Source: a virus. From it: DNA of 64,000 nt. The notes below the pieces were generated by a model, which was not told the DNA's origin, did no database searches, and saw nothing but the letters and a program-made list of their open reading frames with translations. Numbering within the stretch: position 1 is the first letter of the stretch; each line of letters starts with the position of its first letter. Shown in pieces: positions 39,784 to 47,399 of this stretch. Made by a program: the position numbers and the translations under genes. The stretch covers positions 297,491 to 361,490 of IMG/VR virus record IMGVR_UViG_3300034073_005389; one strand, 5' to 3'.

Positions 39784-40131
39784 TCAAACCTCCTCTACAA
39801 ACTGAGCCTCAAAATCCTTAATGTACTTTCGCTCTCCATTCAAATAATGAATCACCGTCACATTATGATCAAACCTAAATGTAGAATAATCTTGAGTAGG
39901 AACTTCATTAGCATGGTCTAATGAAAATGTAATCTCATCCCCACCATACCAACGATCCCCGCAACAATCACAATCTTTCCCGTTCAAAACCCCATCAAAA
40001 TAAATGCCAATCTTCTGGGCTCGCTGATAACAATCATCTTCATCAACTCCCTCCACTACCACAGTAGAAGAAATGTCATCATCCAAATCATAAGAACCAC
40101 CGGAATTATTCTGACGAAATTGATAAAACAT
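39784..40131 (-). CDS. Conserved phage protein with CDCCGDRW, 115 aa
   Basis: MFYQFRQNNSGGSYDLDDD, GIYFDGVLNGKDCDCCGDRW is a signature of a widely distributed small phage family; the Cys cluster may bind zinc. AAGGAG upstream. Function unknown. Confidence 0.85.
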   Translation of the reverse strand: MFYQFRQNNSGGSYDLDDDISSTVVVEGVDEDDCYQRAQKIGIYFDGVLNGKDCDCCGDRWYGGDEITFSLDHANEVPTQDYSTFRFDHNVTVIHYLNGERKYIKDFEAQFVEEV

Positions 40132-40139
40132 AATACTCC

Positions 40140-40367
40140 TTACTTATTAGGATTAACTTTCAACAGCTCCATAGCCTTATGGAAAGAATAATACTTTCCA
40201 TTCACCATCATACTGTGATCTAATACATCAGCAAAAGCTAAATACAACGTACTAGGATAACTAGTAGTTTGATACAAACTCATCAATTGCTGATATTTAG
40301 TCTCATCTACTCCTTCTTCTAACCAATCAAAAAGAGTAATAGCTAACTGATCTTCAAAGTTTTTCAT
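40140..40367 (-). CDS. Hypothetical helical protein, 75 aa
   Basis: Not recognised. Helical with FEDQLAITLFDWLEEGVDE and TLYLAFADVLDHSMMV. First gene of its operon. Confidence 0.8.
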   Translation of the reverse strand: MKNFEDQLAITLFDWLEEGVDETKYQQLMSLYQTTSYPSTLYLAFADVLDHSMMVNGKYYSFHKAMELLKVNPNK

Positions 40368-40420
40368 AGATATTACTAATATTTATTTATATATTTTATT
40401 TTCAACCTTATAGGAATACT

Positions 40421-41038
40421 ATGAATAAGTATAGTTCTCTACTAAATAAAGTAAATTTGTTCTATAAATTAGCCAATCAAAGTAGTAAAGTAATAGACCC
40501 AGAAATCCAAAAGATTCTTGGAGTAGCAGCTGATGGTCAATTAGGTCCTCAGACTAGAAAAGCTATTGACGCTAAAAAAGCTGAATTGGCAAAAAAATTC
40601 AATATACAACCTAGCTCTATATCAGATAGTACTTTGTTTAGTCATCTTCTTACTGGAAGCCCTATAACTCAAAGTTTTCAACAAGCAGAAAAAACTACTG
40701 GTCCAACAACTAGTACCATTCCAAGTGAATTAAAAGGCTTTATTCCAGAAAGCACTGTTGAAAGCTTTCAACAAGCAGCACCAACAACCACTCCAGCAGT
40801 AGATTTTAATACTGCTTATGAAGCATACATAAAAGGCTTGCAATCACCAGTTACTAGCTTCCAACAAGCACAACCAACTACTGCCCCAACAACTACTACT
40901 ATTCCTCCAGGGCTTCAAGGATTTATTCCATCAACCCAAACTCAAAGCTTTCAACAAGCACAACCATCTACCACTCCAGCAGTAGATTTTAATACCGCTT
41001 TTAATGAGTATATGAAAAAACTACAACAAAAGCCTTAA
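40421..41038 (+). CDS. Plus-strand repeat protein with peptidoglycan-binding-like N-terminus, 205 aa
   Basis: Leader MNKYSSLLNKVNLFYKLANQ (the FYKLA motif). Then IQKILGVAADGQLGPQTRKAI resembles a PGBD_1 peptidoglycan-binding unit. The second half has four SFQQAxPTT repeats alternating with AVDFNTAxxxYxK and IPxxLxGFIP segments, an irregular Thr/Pro/Gln-rich fibre-like region. Likely virion associated (inference). Strong terminator behind it. Confidence 0.8.
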   Translation: MNKYSSLLNKVNLFYKLANQSSKVIDPEIQKILGVAADGQLGPQTRKAIDAKKAELAKKFNIQPSSISDSTLFSHLLTGSPITQSFQQAEKTTGPTTSTIPSELKGFIPESTVESFQQAAPTTTPAVDFNTAYEAYIKGLQSPVTSFQQAQPTTAPTTTTIPPGLQGFIPSTQTQSFQQAQPSTTPAVDFNTAFNEYMKKLQQKP

Positions 41039-41067
41039 TCTACCAACCTAAAACAGTAAAGTAAACA

Positions 41068-41097
41068 AGAAGCAGAATATATTTATATTCTGCTTCT
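41068..41097 (+). terminator. Intrinsic terminator of the 40421 gene
   Basis: AGAAGCAGAATAT/ATATTCTGCTTCT followed by TTTTATTTATT on the plus strand. Confidence 0.9.
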
Positions 41098-41109
41098 TTT
41101 ATTTATTGG

Positions 41110-41182
41110 TCCGGAGAGGGAGAATCGAACTCACCAATGGGAGCTTTATAAGAACTCCTGCCATAACCAATGACTTCTCCGG
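41110..41182 (-). tRNA. tRNA-Ile (UAU)
   Basis: Acceptor CCGGAGA/TCTCCGG, anticodon stem GAGTT/AGCTC, loop CTTATAA (anticodon TAT), T loop TTCGATT, discriminator A. A UAU anticodon reads AUA directly, bypassing lysidine tRNA. Confidence 0.85.
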
Positions 41183-41241
41183 GTATCTTACTTTAAGCTA
41201 AGTAAATTACTTCTTATTTACCAATTGCATTAAAGAAAATC

Positions 41242-41562
41242 CTATGAGTGCATGACGTCTTGTATCTTGAGCAGGGGCACTTTCCGAGCCCAATCCTCAT
41301 CAGTCTTTATGTCAGGATACTGAGTCCCATTCCACCAATAATAATGGGACTTAATTGCGCCAGATTCGTAATACCAGATGGATGCAGGACCGTCCTCACG
41401 ATGCCGATTGCCGTTGAGGTCCCATTCCTGGCGCATGACGGCGCCGGATTTGTAATAATGGATAAGTGCGGGACCGTCCTCACGATGCAACTTGCCTTTG
41501 AGGAACCATTCCTGGGACCTGATGGCGTTGGATTTGTAGTACATAAAGATCTTGGGTTCCAT
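41242..41562 (-). CDS. HREDGPA-repeat (MORN-like) protein, 106 aa
   Basis: Two and a half repeats of a roughly 24-residue unit: KLHREDGPALIHYYKSGAV, NRHREDGPASIWYYESGAI. This degenerate MORN-type beta-hairpin repeat occurs in large viruses and phages. Probable protein-interaction surface. Paralogue at 43001-43429. AGGAGG before ATG. Confidence 0.85.
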   Translation of the reverse strand: MEPKIFMYYKSNAIRSQEWFLKGKLHREDGPALIHYYKSGAVMRQEWDLNGNRHREDGPASIWYYESGAIKSHYYWWNGTQYPDIKTDEDWARKVPLLKIQDVMHS

Positions 41563-41570
41563 AATTCCTC

Positions 41571-41810
41571 CTACGAATTCATCGTATCTTCTATCAGGAA
41601 TAGTCTTAAAGAAAATCCCGTGATTTCCTCAATCATAAAGTCTAGATCCGAAATAAACAACTGATCCCGCTCGTCAAGCCCCTTCAATAAAGCAAATACA
41701 AGCTTCTTCGCCTCCAAATAAGGTATCTCACATTTGTCCTCTCCAAGAATAAAAATAATACTTTCCCCAAATGAAGATACATCTAATCCATTATACTCAA
41801 ATAACTTCAT
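41571..41810 (-). CDS. Hypothetical protein, 79 aa
   Basis: Not recognised. Acidic alpha/beta: SFGESIIFILGEDKCEIPYL, helix AKKLVFALLKGLDERDQ. The ATGA overlap with upstream gene indicates coupling. Confidence 0.8.
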   Translation of the reverse strand: MKLFEYNGLDVSSFGESIIFILGEDKCEIPYLEAKKLVFALLKGLDERDQLFISDLDFMIEEITGFSLRLFLIEDTMNS

Positions 41811-42010
41811 TTCCTAATAAGATCCCTAACCGCCCATAAAGGCAAAGTCACTACCTTATCTCCAGCAAGAAACTGCAAATCAGGATCAAATGCCACCAAC
41901 TTCCATCCTGTCTTTTTACAAAGACTATTAGCTTCTGCTTTCCAAGCCTTACTATATTCTGTAGTGTTATTGGTAAACTTGCCATTAGGCAAACGTCGAA
42001 TAGTGCTCAT
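41807..42010 (-). CDS. Hypothetical basic protein, 67 aa
   Basis: MSTIRRLPNGKFTNNTTEYS, then WKLVAFDPDLQFLAGDKVVT. Small, basic. Overlaps both neighbours by 4 nt. Not recognised. Confidence 0.8.
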   Translation of the reverse strand: MSTIRRLPNGKFTNNTTEYSKAWKAEANSLCKKTGWKLVAFDPDLQFLAGDKVVTLPLWAVRDLIRK

Positions 42011-42273
42011 TTCGCCTCCAACCTAATAACCTCATTCCGCCAATAACGAAACAAAGTCCTATACTGAAAATAAGTCTCAAACGTACTAGTGCAATACTGC
42101 TTGTACTTATCTCCATACTCCTTACGCATATTCTTGAGCAATAGCTTCCAATCAAGATATCCTTGCCGATAACTATTCAACATAGACTTGGCAAATACCA
42201 ACTTTACATTATCTTCCCACGACAAATACCTATCTGCCATGTCATTATCCTCAGAATAAAAAATAGGCTTCAT
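42007..42273 (-). CDS. Hypothetical basic helical protein, 88 aa
   Basis: Helical, Tyr/Arg/Lys-rich (NSYRQGYLDWKLLLKNMRKEYG). First gene after promoter 42286-42313. Not recognised. Confidence 0.8.
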   Translation of the reverse strand: MKPIFYSEDNDMADRYLSWEDNVKLVFAKSMLNSYRQGYLDWKLLLKNMRKEYGDKYKQYCTSTFETYFQYRTLFRYWRNEVIRLEAK

Positions 42274-42285
42274 ACTTTCTCCTTA

Positions 42286-42313
42286 CCTACAATCACCAAG
42301 ATTGACCGATGGG
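42286..42313 (-). promoter_or_regulatory. Class A promoter for the 42007 operon
   Basis: Box CCCATCGGTCAAT, 9-nt spacer, -10 TGTAGG then TAAGG. Confidence 0.7.
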
Positions 42314-42362
42314 AAACACTGACCATTATCAAGAATCCCATAAGACTTCTTGATAAAATATC

Positions 42363-42611
42363 TCACTGGAAAACCAACCTCAAGCTTCGCTCTTTCTCCA
42401 GCTTCTCCAACTCGCTCTGGTAATAAAGCAGATCCGACTTGCAAGCTTTCATCCTTTGCTTACAGCCACGCACATATGCCACCGCATAGGTATCCAGCCT
42501 TCCACGGTGCTGCTCAATGTGACTCAAATACATCTGAATGGATTTCTGACAACCCTCGATTTTCATTTGCAAAAATGACATTTTGTTATCCAAACCCATT
42601 TGTTGCCACAT
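42363..42611 (-). CDS. Small coiled-coil protein, 82 aa
   Basis: Continuous amphipathic helix: LQMKIEGCQKSIQMYLSHIE, then KSDLLYYQSELEKLEKERS. AGGAGCGG before the ATG. Likely dimeric. Function unknown. Confidence 0.8.
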   Translation of the reverse strand: MWQQMGLDNKMSFLQMKIEGCQKSIQMYLSHIEQHRGRLDTYAVAYVRGCKQRMKACKSDLLYYQSELEKLEKERSLRLVFQ

Positions 42612-42653
42612 AATACCGCTCCTGTATAAGTGTATACAAAAAACTAAATAACT

Positions 42654-42977
42654 TCAATCAACAAATGTGTCGTGAAGATCATCCAACATATTCTCAATCT
42701 CATCACGAGGAACATCTGCCGCCACATTATCAAAACTAGACCAATACTTGGACCAAGTAGTCTTGGAAAATCTCTTATCCCTCTCTGGATGAAACCACTC
42801 ATCATTCAGAATAAGAGCCACCTCAAAACGATCATAATAATCCGATTCCATGCCATCCCTCCGAGGGGAACAATAATGAGTTTGACTTGCTTGAATGGAA
42901 ACCGTCAAATCCCCAATCTGAATAGGCTGAAAATGAGTATAGCTGCCAGGAACCCGCGTCAATACAAAATCAATCAT
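42654..42977 (-). CDS. Hypothetical protein, 107 aa
   Basis: The ATG at 42977 (MIDFVLTRVPGSYTHF) has TAGGAG upstream. Beta-rich, with SPRRDGMESDYYDRFEVALI and DEWFHPERDKRF, and an acidic C-terminal helix. Resembles unknown proteins in other phages. Confidence 0.8.
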   Translation of the reverse strand: MIDFVLTRVPGSYTHFQPIQIGDLTVSIQASQTHYCSPRRDGMESDYYDRFEVALILNDEWFHPERDKRFSKTTWSKYWSSFDNVAADVPRDEIENMLDDLHDTFVD

Positions 42978-43000
42978 GGCTATTCTCCTATCAAATAGGG

Positions 43001-43429
43001 TCAAACAGGATCAATCAATTTCCCGTTTACGTAGTATTGCTCATAGGTAACCTTCCCACTATTATCATAATGAATAATAGCAGGTCCATTTTCTCTATGA
43101 AAATTGTTATTCTGCCAATATTCTTCAACACTTACCTGTCCATCCTCATAATAAGAGGTGCAAGTAGGTCCATCTTCTCGATGAATCATCCCATGATGAT
43201 AATAATATTCCAATATCTTATTGCCACTCTCGCTCCAAGCAATACAAGCAGGTCCATTATCCCTATGCCGTTCCCCATTCATATAATACCACTCATAATA
43301 AAGAACGCCATTAGAATGATAAGTAAAAATCTTACAGCTCTTTTGGCTAAGCTCAATCTCAGCATAGCGAATAGCATCGCTTACATACTTGAAAGTAGTC
43401 GTCTGCCCTTCACATTCTACCATATACAT
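43001..43429 (-). CDS. HREDGPA-repeat (MORN-like) protein, 142 aa
   Basis: Four repeats: ERHRDNGPACIAWSESGNK, MIHREDGPTCTSYYEDGQV, NFHRENGPAIIHYDNSGKV and a degenerate first unit. Same family as 41242-41562, so a dispersed duplication. Probable beta-solenoid interaction protein. Confidence 0.85.
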   Translation of the reverse strand: MYMVECEGQTTTFKYVSDAIRYAEIELSQKSCKIFTYHSNGVLYYEWYYMNGERHRDNGPACIAWSESGNKILEYYYHHGMIHREDGPTCTSYYEDGQVSVEEYWQNNNFHRENGPAIIHYDNSGKVTYEQYYVNGKLIDPV

Positions 43430-43432
43430 AAA

Positions 43433-43708
43433 TCACCTATAAAGATATCCACCATATGGATCGCATTCTTGCAATAGACGATCTATGTCATTATATAGAT
43501 TATATCTTATTCCTTTTGCTGGTGCTTTCCAACTAGCGGGCTTATAAATATCCCCAGTATTGTTATCCACAAAGGCATGTGAACTATTTTGCCCATTATA
43601 TTGACGAATAACCTTGGTATATTTATAGCCAGTCTCACTGAAAAACTTGGTATGTTTATCAGCTTTACTCTCCAAAGCTGATAGCCATCTATCCATGTAT
43701 AGATTCAT
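43433..43708 (-). CDS. Hypothetical protein, 91 aa
   Basis: MNLYMDRWLSALESKADKHT; second half basic and aromatic with YRYNLYNDIDRLLQECDPYG-like end. Could also start at the second Met. Not recognised. Confidence 0.8.
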   Translation of the reverse strand: MNLYMDRWLSALESKADKHTKFFSETGYKYTKVIRQYNGQNSSHAFVDNNTGDIYKPASWKAPAKGIRYNLYNDIDRLLQECDPYGGYLYR

Positions 43709-43752
43709 TATATCTTTGCCCTATCAAGAAAGATAAACAATCTTGCCCTTCA

Positions 43753-43780
43753 CTTATAGTCGCCTAAGTTGACCGATGGG
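43753..43780 (-). promoter_or_regulatory. Class A promoter for the 43433/43001 genes
   Basis: Box CCCATCGGTCAAC, 9-nt spacer, -10 TATAAG then TGAAGGG. Confidence 0.85.
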
Positions 43781-43783
43781 TAG

Positions 43784-44920
43784 CTACCATAAAGGAACAA
43801 CTCTGCCTTTTATATATTCTAATTGATTACTTAAAGTCTTATCATACTCTCTAGCATAATCTAAAAATACTTTTTTAATATTAGGAATATCTTTTTTGGG
43901 AGCTATTTTGTATATCTTATACGAAAGATTTCTTAACCAATCATATTTCGTGGGGGGAATGTTAGCAATAGATTTATTAATATTATCTATCAGACGTTGA
44001 GGATTAGTTGCCATCACACCCCCCATATCAGTATAATATATATCTATAGGAGATAAACTGTCTACAAACTTAGATATCCCACCTTGTTTCCTATGATATA
44101 ACATCATATCAGGAAATAAATCTTGTAAAGAAGATTCACTTATATTCTTAGTAGAAATAGCTCCAGGTATTGGATTATTAATAAAAAATAGAGACATGAT
44201 TATGGTGTTCCATAAATCAACTTTATATTCCAAGAAAGATGATACATCATCCAATAATGGATGATATTCTTTCTCTGTATATACTTTTACCGATATCTCA
44301 TAATCTTTAGAAATTGCATCTATTATTTTTTCTGGAAGTGAATCCGAAAAAAATTGATCAAATAATTCAGTTGGACCACCAAGTAAGTGATGACCTATAT
44401 CGTGATCAAGTGCTAATGGATTCTTAGCATCATTAATATCTAAATCGTTAGCTAATATCGTAACGCTATTCTCAGCATTACTAAATAACTTATTCCAATT
44501 ATCTAATAAATACTCTGCCTTTTCCTTCACACGTTGATCTACATCCTTTGAATCAGGTCTTAAAAGACCTTCAAGTTTCTCTTTGAAATCTTCTACCGGT
44601 AAACCATATTTTCCTAGATCAAATGTATAATTGGTAAATATAATGTGATATGGTATGTCGGTCCCACCAAAATAACTCCTATATTCCTCAATAGGAGATA
44701 TATTAGCTCTTCCACCAGTAGAAGGTATTTCCTCTTTTGTAGAAGGAATACCCTCTAAAATAGGCTCCTCGCCCTCATCACCCTCATCACCCTCATCACC
44801 CTCATCACTATAATGTATTAGATTTCCACCTAGATCTCCACCTAGATAATCAGGTAATACTGTAAGCCTAGCTATCTTATAATAAAAATCTATTTTTCTT
44901 AGTAATCTCTTATCCAACAT
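43784..44920 (-). CDS. Large protein with shared leader and DEG repeat, 378 aa
   Basis: Leader MLDKRLLRKIDFYYKIARL (recurrent motif), then an acidic run encoded by a perfect 9-bp repeat (GDEGDEGDEGDEGEE). The central LALDHDIGHHLLGGP has clustered His/Asp residues like a metal-binding active site. Two hydrophobic stretches (DLWNTIIMSLFFINNPIPGA). By length and leader a virion or late protein is possible. No family recognised. Confidence 0.8.
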   Translation of the reverse strand: MLDKRLLRKIDFYYKIARLTVLPDYLGGDLGGNLIHYSDEGDEGDEGDEGEEPILEGIPSTKEEIPSTGGRANISPIEEYRSYFGGTDIPYHIIFTNYTFDLGKYGLPVEDFKEKLEGLLRPDSKDVDQRVKEKAEYLLDNWNKLFSNAENSVTILANDLDINDAKNPLALDHDIGHHLLGGPTELFDQFFSDSLPEKIIDAISKDYEISVKVYTEKEYHPLLDDVSSFLEYKVDLWNTIIMSLFFINNPIPGAISTKNISESSLQDLFPDMMLYHRKQGGISKFVDSLSPIDIYYTDMGGVMATNPQRLIDNINKSIANIPPTKYDWLRNLSYKIYKIAPKKDIPNIKKVFLDYAREYDKTLSNQLEYIKGRVVPLW

Positions 44921-45008
44921 ACTAAGAATAAGTATTTATTAGCTGGCGGCTACTTATAAACAATAAAACTAAAATATTATCCAATGTAGCCCCATGTACA
45001 AATAGATA

Positions 45009-45221
45009 TCACTTCTCCAGTTCCTTTACCAATCTTTCAATCTGATTCCATTCTCTTTCAGATAAATGAACCCTAAACTCACCTTCATTGGAATCAGAAC
45101 AACTAGATCGTAGAACCCTTATTCGGGATAACCTAAGAACTAATTCATTTGCGATTGGAACATTGAATCCAAATAATGGATCATTATCTTTTGTCTCACA
45201 CTTATTACTGCAATCACACAT
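45009..45221 (-). CDS. Small Cys-rich-headed protein, 70 aa
   Basis: MCDCSNKCETKDNDPLFGFN then a helix-turn-helix-like basic half (VHLSEREWNQIERLVKELEK). Head may bind metal. AGGAGC upstream. Not recognised. Confidence 0.75.
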   Translation of the reverse strand: MCDCSNKCETKDNDPLFGFNVPIANELVLRLSRIRVLRSSCSDSNEGEFRVHLSEREWNQIERLVKELEK

Positions 45222-45253
45222 ATAGGCGCGCTCCTATTGTCAAAATATAATAG

Positions 45254-45337
45254 TGCTCAAAGTGGGACTCGAACCCACACGGTTATTATAACCCGCAGAT
45301 TTTAAGTCTGCTGCGTATGCCATTCCGCCATTTGAGC
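45254..45337 (-). tRNA. tRNA-Leu (UAA), copy 4
   Basis: Acceptor GCTCAAA/TTTGAGC, anticodon stem GCAGA/TCTGC with loop CTTAAAA, variable arm GGGTTATAATAACCG, T loop TTCGAGT, discriminator A. D and anticodon arms match copy 3, while acceptor and variable arms differ. Confidence 0.9.
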
Positions 45338-45424
45338 AATATACCCACTTTTATACCATAAGGGATTAGTGGGAACACCTGCCGTTTTTTATCTAGGAGG
45401 ATAACGGTCAACCTAAATCTCTAC

Positions 45425-45865
45425 TCAATAATCATCATACGATGAGTACCGACTCTCCATATAATCGTAATACGATTCCATCTCATTGTGATGCTCATAT
45501 GGGCGCGCAAGTCGAACACCCAACACATTCAACATCTCCTCAATCACATTCATGCGAATGAGTGGTTCATTTTTCTTCTCATCTACTTCTTTATAGAAGT
45601 TCTCAATAGCCTCTTCTCGAAGCTCTGCAATCTCATCCTTAGAAAGATTAGGATTCTTCTCCAAAGCCGCGTATTCTGCCTCATACGCAATCTCATCTGC
45701 CAAATCGCCCAACATATCATGTTCTTCATCAGCAGGACAAATATAATCCGTACTACGATCCAAACGATTCCATTCATCAACCAACTTACTAATCATCTCA
45801 AGCTTGATACGCGATTGCATGCTTTCGTCATTGAGAGAATCATCCAAAATCACATAGCTTCGCAT
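45425..45865 (-). CDS. Acidic coiled-coil protein, RPYEH family, 146 aa
   Basis: Long acidic helix (EHDMLGDLADEIAYEAEYAA...) ending RPYEHHNEMESYYDYME then SYDDY. The cassette gene at 54281-54739 has the same C-terminal pattern (RPYEHWNEEERYMQYME) and starts MRGYVI versus MRSYVI here. Paralogues across the composition boundary. Function unknown. Confidence 0.85.
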   Translation of the reverse strand: MRSYVILDDSLNDESMQSRIKLEMISKLVDEWNRLDRSTDYICPADEEHDMLGDLADEIAYEAEYAALEKNPNLSKDEIAELREEAIENFYKEVDEKKNEPLIRMNVIEEMLNVLGVRLARPYEHHNEMESYYDYMESRYSSYDDY

Positions 45866-45902
45866 ATATATACCTCTGTGTGAATGTTTGTTTACAGTAT
45901 GG

Positions 45903-45985
45903 TGCCGCCAACAGGACTTGAACCTGTATGCTCAATGAGCAAAAGATTTTGAATCTTCCGTGTATGCCGATTCCACCATGGCGGC
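45903..45985 (-). tRNA. tRNA-Leu (CAA)
   Basis: Acceptor GCCGCCA/TGGCGGC, anticodon stem GAAGA/TCTTT with loop TTCAAAA, long variable arm TGCTCATTGAGCA, T loop TTCAAGT, discriminator A. Promoter at 46017-46044. Confidence 0.9.
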
Positions 45986-46016
45986 TTATTTAGGGTAAGT
46001 AACAACCTACCCTTCA

Positions 46017-46044
46017 CTTCTAATGAATTAGGTTAACCGATGGG
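46017..46044 (-). promoter_or_regulatory. Class A promoter for tRNA-Leu (CAA)
   Basis: Box CCCATCGGTTAAC, 9-nt spacer, -10 TAGAAG then TGAAGGG. Confidence 0.8.
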
Positions 46045-46062
46045 AAACCCTGTTCATAACAA

Positions 46063-46090
46063 TAGGCAGTTTAGACACATGCCCAGGTGT
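46063..46090 (-). promoter_or_regulatory. Class B promoter-like repeat, copy 1
   Basis: Minus strand ACACCTGGGCATGTGTCTAAAC then TGCCTA; the -10 is TCTAAA. Lies 20 nt upstream of the class A box for tRNA-Leu (CAA). Confidence 0.65.
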
Positions 46091-46166
46091 ATCTTACTAT
46101 AATCACCATGCTACCAAATGTCAACTCTCAAGTATTTTATAAATATATAGGCTGTCAATGGCAAGA

Positions 46167-46388
46167 TTAGATTTCCACCATTGCCAAACGCACATTGGTA
46201 AACGTATACGGAACACCATCCGGCGTCTTATCAGGAAGATAGGAAAGCAGCTTCCTAGCCGCTTCATCCCTATTAGGAGAAGTACGAATACACTCAAGCA
46301 TCAGTCGATACAAGGGTTCATCATTACCCAGCCAAAGACACACATTCCAAGCGTTGTAGTTCTTATGCCCGTTATACTTCTTAGACAT
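46167..46388 (-). CDS. Conserved phage protein 'YNGHKNYNAWNVCLWL', 73 aa
   Basis: The ATG at 46388 (MSKKYNGHKNYNAWNV). The NGxxNxxxWNVxLWLxND signature marks a small family widespread in phages (DUF7249-like in my memory). Function unknown. Confidence 0.85.
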   Translation of the reverse strand: MSKKYNGHKNYNAWNVCLWLGNDEPLYRLMLECIRTSPNRDEAARKLLSYLPDKTPDGVPYTFTNVRLAMVEI

Positions 46389-46413
46389 TTGTGCCTCCAC
46401 TAGACTTGAGTAG

Positions 46414-46734
46414 TTAGACCCACATTCCTTCGTGGAAAGGAACTACATTTCCATCCTTTTTCCGAAAAAACCATTTGAACTTTCGCTGAAAAAGATCTCC
46501 ACGAGAACCAATAGCCTGATTGATTCTCCTCTTGGTGGTTACACCCCTATAGTTGTTTGTAAGCAACTGAACATCCCCGTTCTTATTCCAAGTCACCACT
46601 GGAGTATTATGGTAAAACAAACCAATGGCATCAGCGGTAATACGAGCAACCCTCGTTGCCTTCTTACCACGAACATTCTTGCTATTCTTGCCATTCAAGA
46701 ACTGTTCCGCCGAAACATAGCTACAAGGAATCAT
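46414..46734 (-). CDS. Hypothetical basic protein, 106 aa
   Basis: Basic, beta-rich: GKKATRVARITADAIGLFYH, NGDVQLLTNNYRGVTTKRRI, FKWFFRKKDGNVVPF. Resembles phage nucleic-acid-binding unknowns. Not recognised. Confidence 0.85.
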   Translation of the reverse strand: MIPCSYVSAEQFLNGKNSKNVRGKKATRVARITADAIGLFYHNTPVVTWNKNGDVQLLTNNYRGVTTKRRINQAIGSRGDLFQRKFKWFFRKKDGNVVPFHEGMWV

Positions 46735-46744
46735 AAATACCTCT

Positions 46745-47014
46745 TCAACTATTAGAGTAATAGGTTACAATAACTGCTTGATATTCACCAGCAGTATTTA
46801 CCACAACTCCAAGTACCGCTCCCATTCCTCCAGGAAAAGAACTTCTCTCATAAGCAATAACATGCTTACGACCATGCATATAAGCATCTTCAGCAGAAGA
46901 AAATAGTTCTGGCAAAACCACAGGTTCTCTAGGAAACGGATTATGAAAACTATAAAAGGGAAGCCCATTAGAATAATGACCCTTTGGATTTAGGTCTAAA
47001 ACCTGAATGTTCAT
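46745..47014 (-). CDS. Hypothetical protein, 89 aa
   Basis: MNIQVLDLNPKGHYSNGLPF then a helix (SSAEDAYMHGRKHVIAYERS) and C-terminal strands (GAVLGVVVNTAGEYQAVIV). Ends four bases before the start of the upstream... gene order is 46745 then 46414. Not recognised. Confidence 0.85.
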   Translation of the reverse strand: MNIQVLDLNPKGHYSNGLPFYSFHNPFPREPVVLPELFSSAEDAYMHGRKHVIAYERSSFPGGMGAVLGVVVNTAGEYQAVIVTYYSNS

Positions 47015-47044
47015 TGTAAACCTCTTATAAGAAAACTTCTTGAT

Positions 47045-47198
47045 TATAAGATTAGGTATTTCAGAATAAGCCCCTGGCTACTTCCACTACAGAAGCGCGG
47101 AATCGAACCGCACGCAGTTTCTAGTTTCGTGCACAAAACTATACTTCTGCTTATTCAGATAAGTTAGCTACTCTTACCTTGAAATACCTAATCTTATA
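47045..47198 (-). ncRNA. tRNA-like RNA enclosed in a perfect 19-bp inverted repeat
   Basis: TATAAGATTAGGTATTTCA (47045-47063) is perfectly repeated, inverted, at 47180-47198. A further GAATAAG/CTTATTC pair lies just inside. The centre (47090-47149, minus strand) has an acceptor-like helix CAGAAGT/GCTTCTG, a hairpin TAGTTT/AAACTA and a canonical T arm GCGG-TTCGATT-CCGC, but no D arm and no standard anticodon loop. Class B promoter just upstream at 47210. No CCA follows. Confidence 0.6.
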
Positions 47199-47209
47199 AA
47201 CAAAAATAT

Positions 47210-47237
47210 TAGGCAGTTTATACACATGCCCAGGTGT
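47210..47237 (-). promoter_or_regulatory. Class B promoter-like repeat, copy 2
   Basis: Minus strand ACACCTGGGCATGTGTATAAAC then TGCCTA; -10 TATAAA. Drives the tRNA-like RNA at 47045-47198. Confidence 0.7.
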
Positions 47238-47271
47238 CAACATGATTGACTCCTTCATTCCAGAAACTATT

Positions 47272-47361
47272 TTACCACTTATACAAACACATAACAAAAA
47301 CAATACCACCCGAAACAAACCAAGAGCCAACCATAACCAAAAACCCAGTTTGTGCCGACAT
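47272..47361 (-). CDS. Tiny membrane protein, 29 aa
   Basis: AGAGG five bases before ATG at 47361. Single hydrophobic helix (FLVMVGSWFVSGGIVFVMCL) with a short basic end (YKW). Class B repeat lies 39 nt upstream. Could be a regulatory or toxic micropeptide. Confidence 0.6.
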   Translation of the reverse strand: MSAQTGFLVMVGSWFVSGGIVFVMCLYKW

Positions 47362-47399
47362 ACTAACCTCTATAGTTATGTGATTTGTTGAATACAAAA

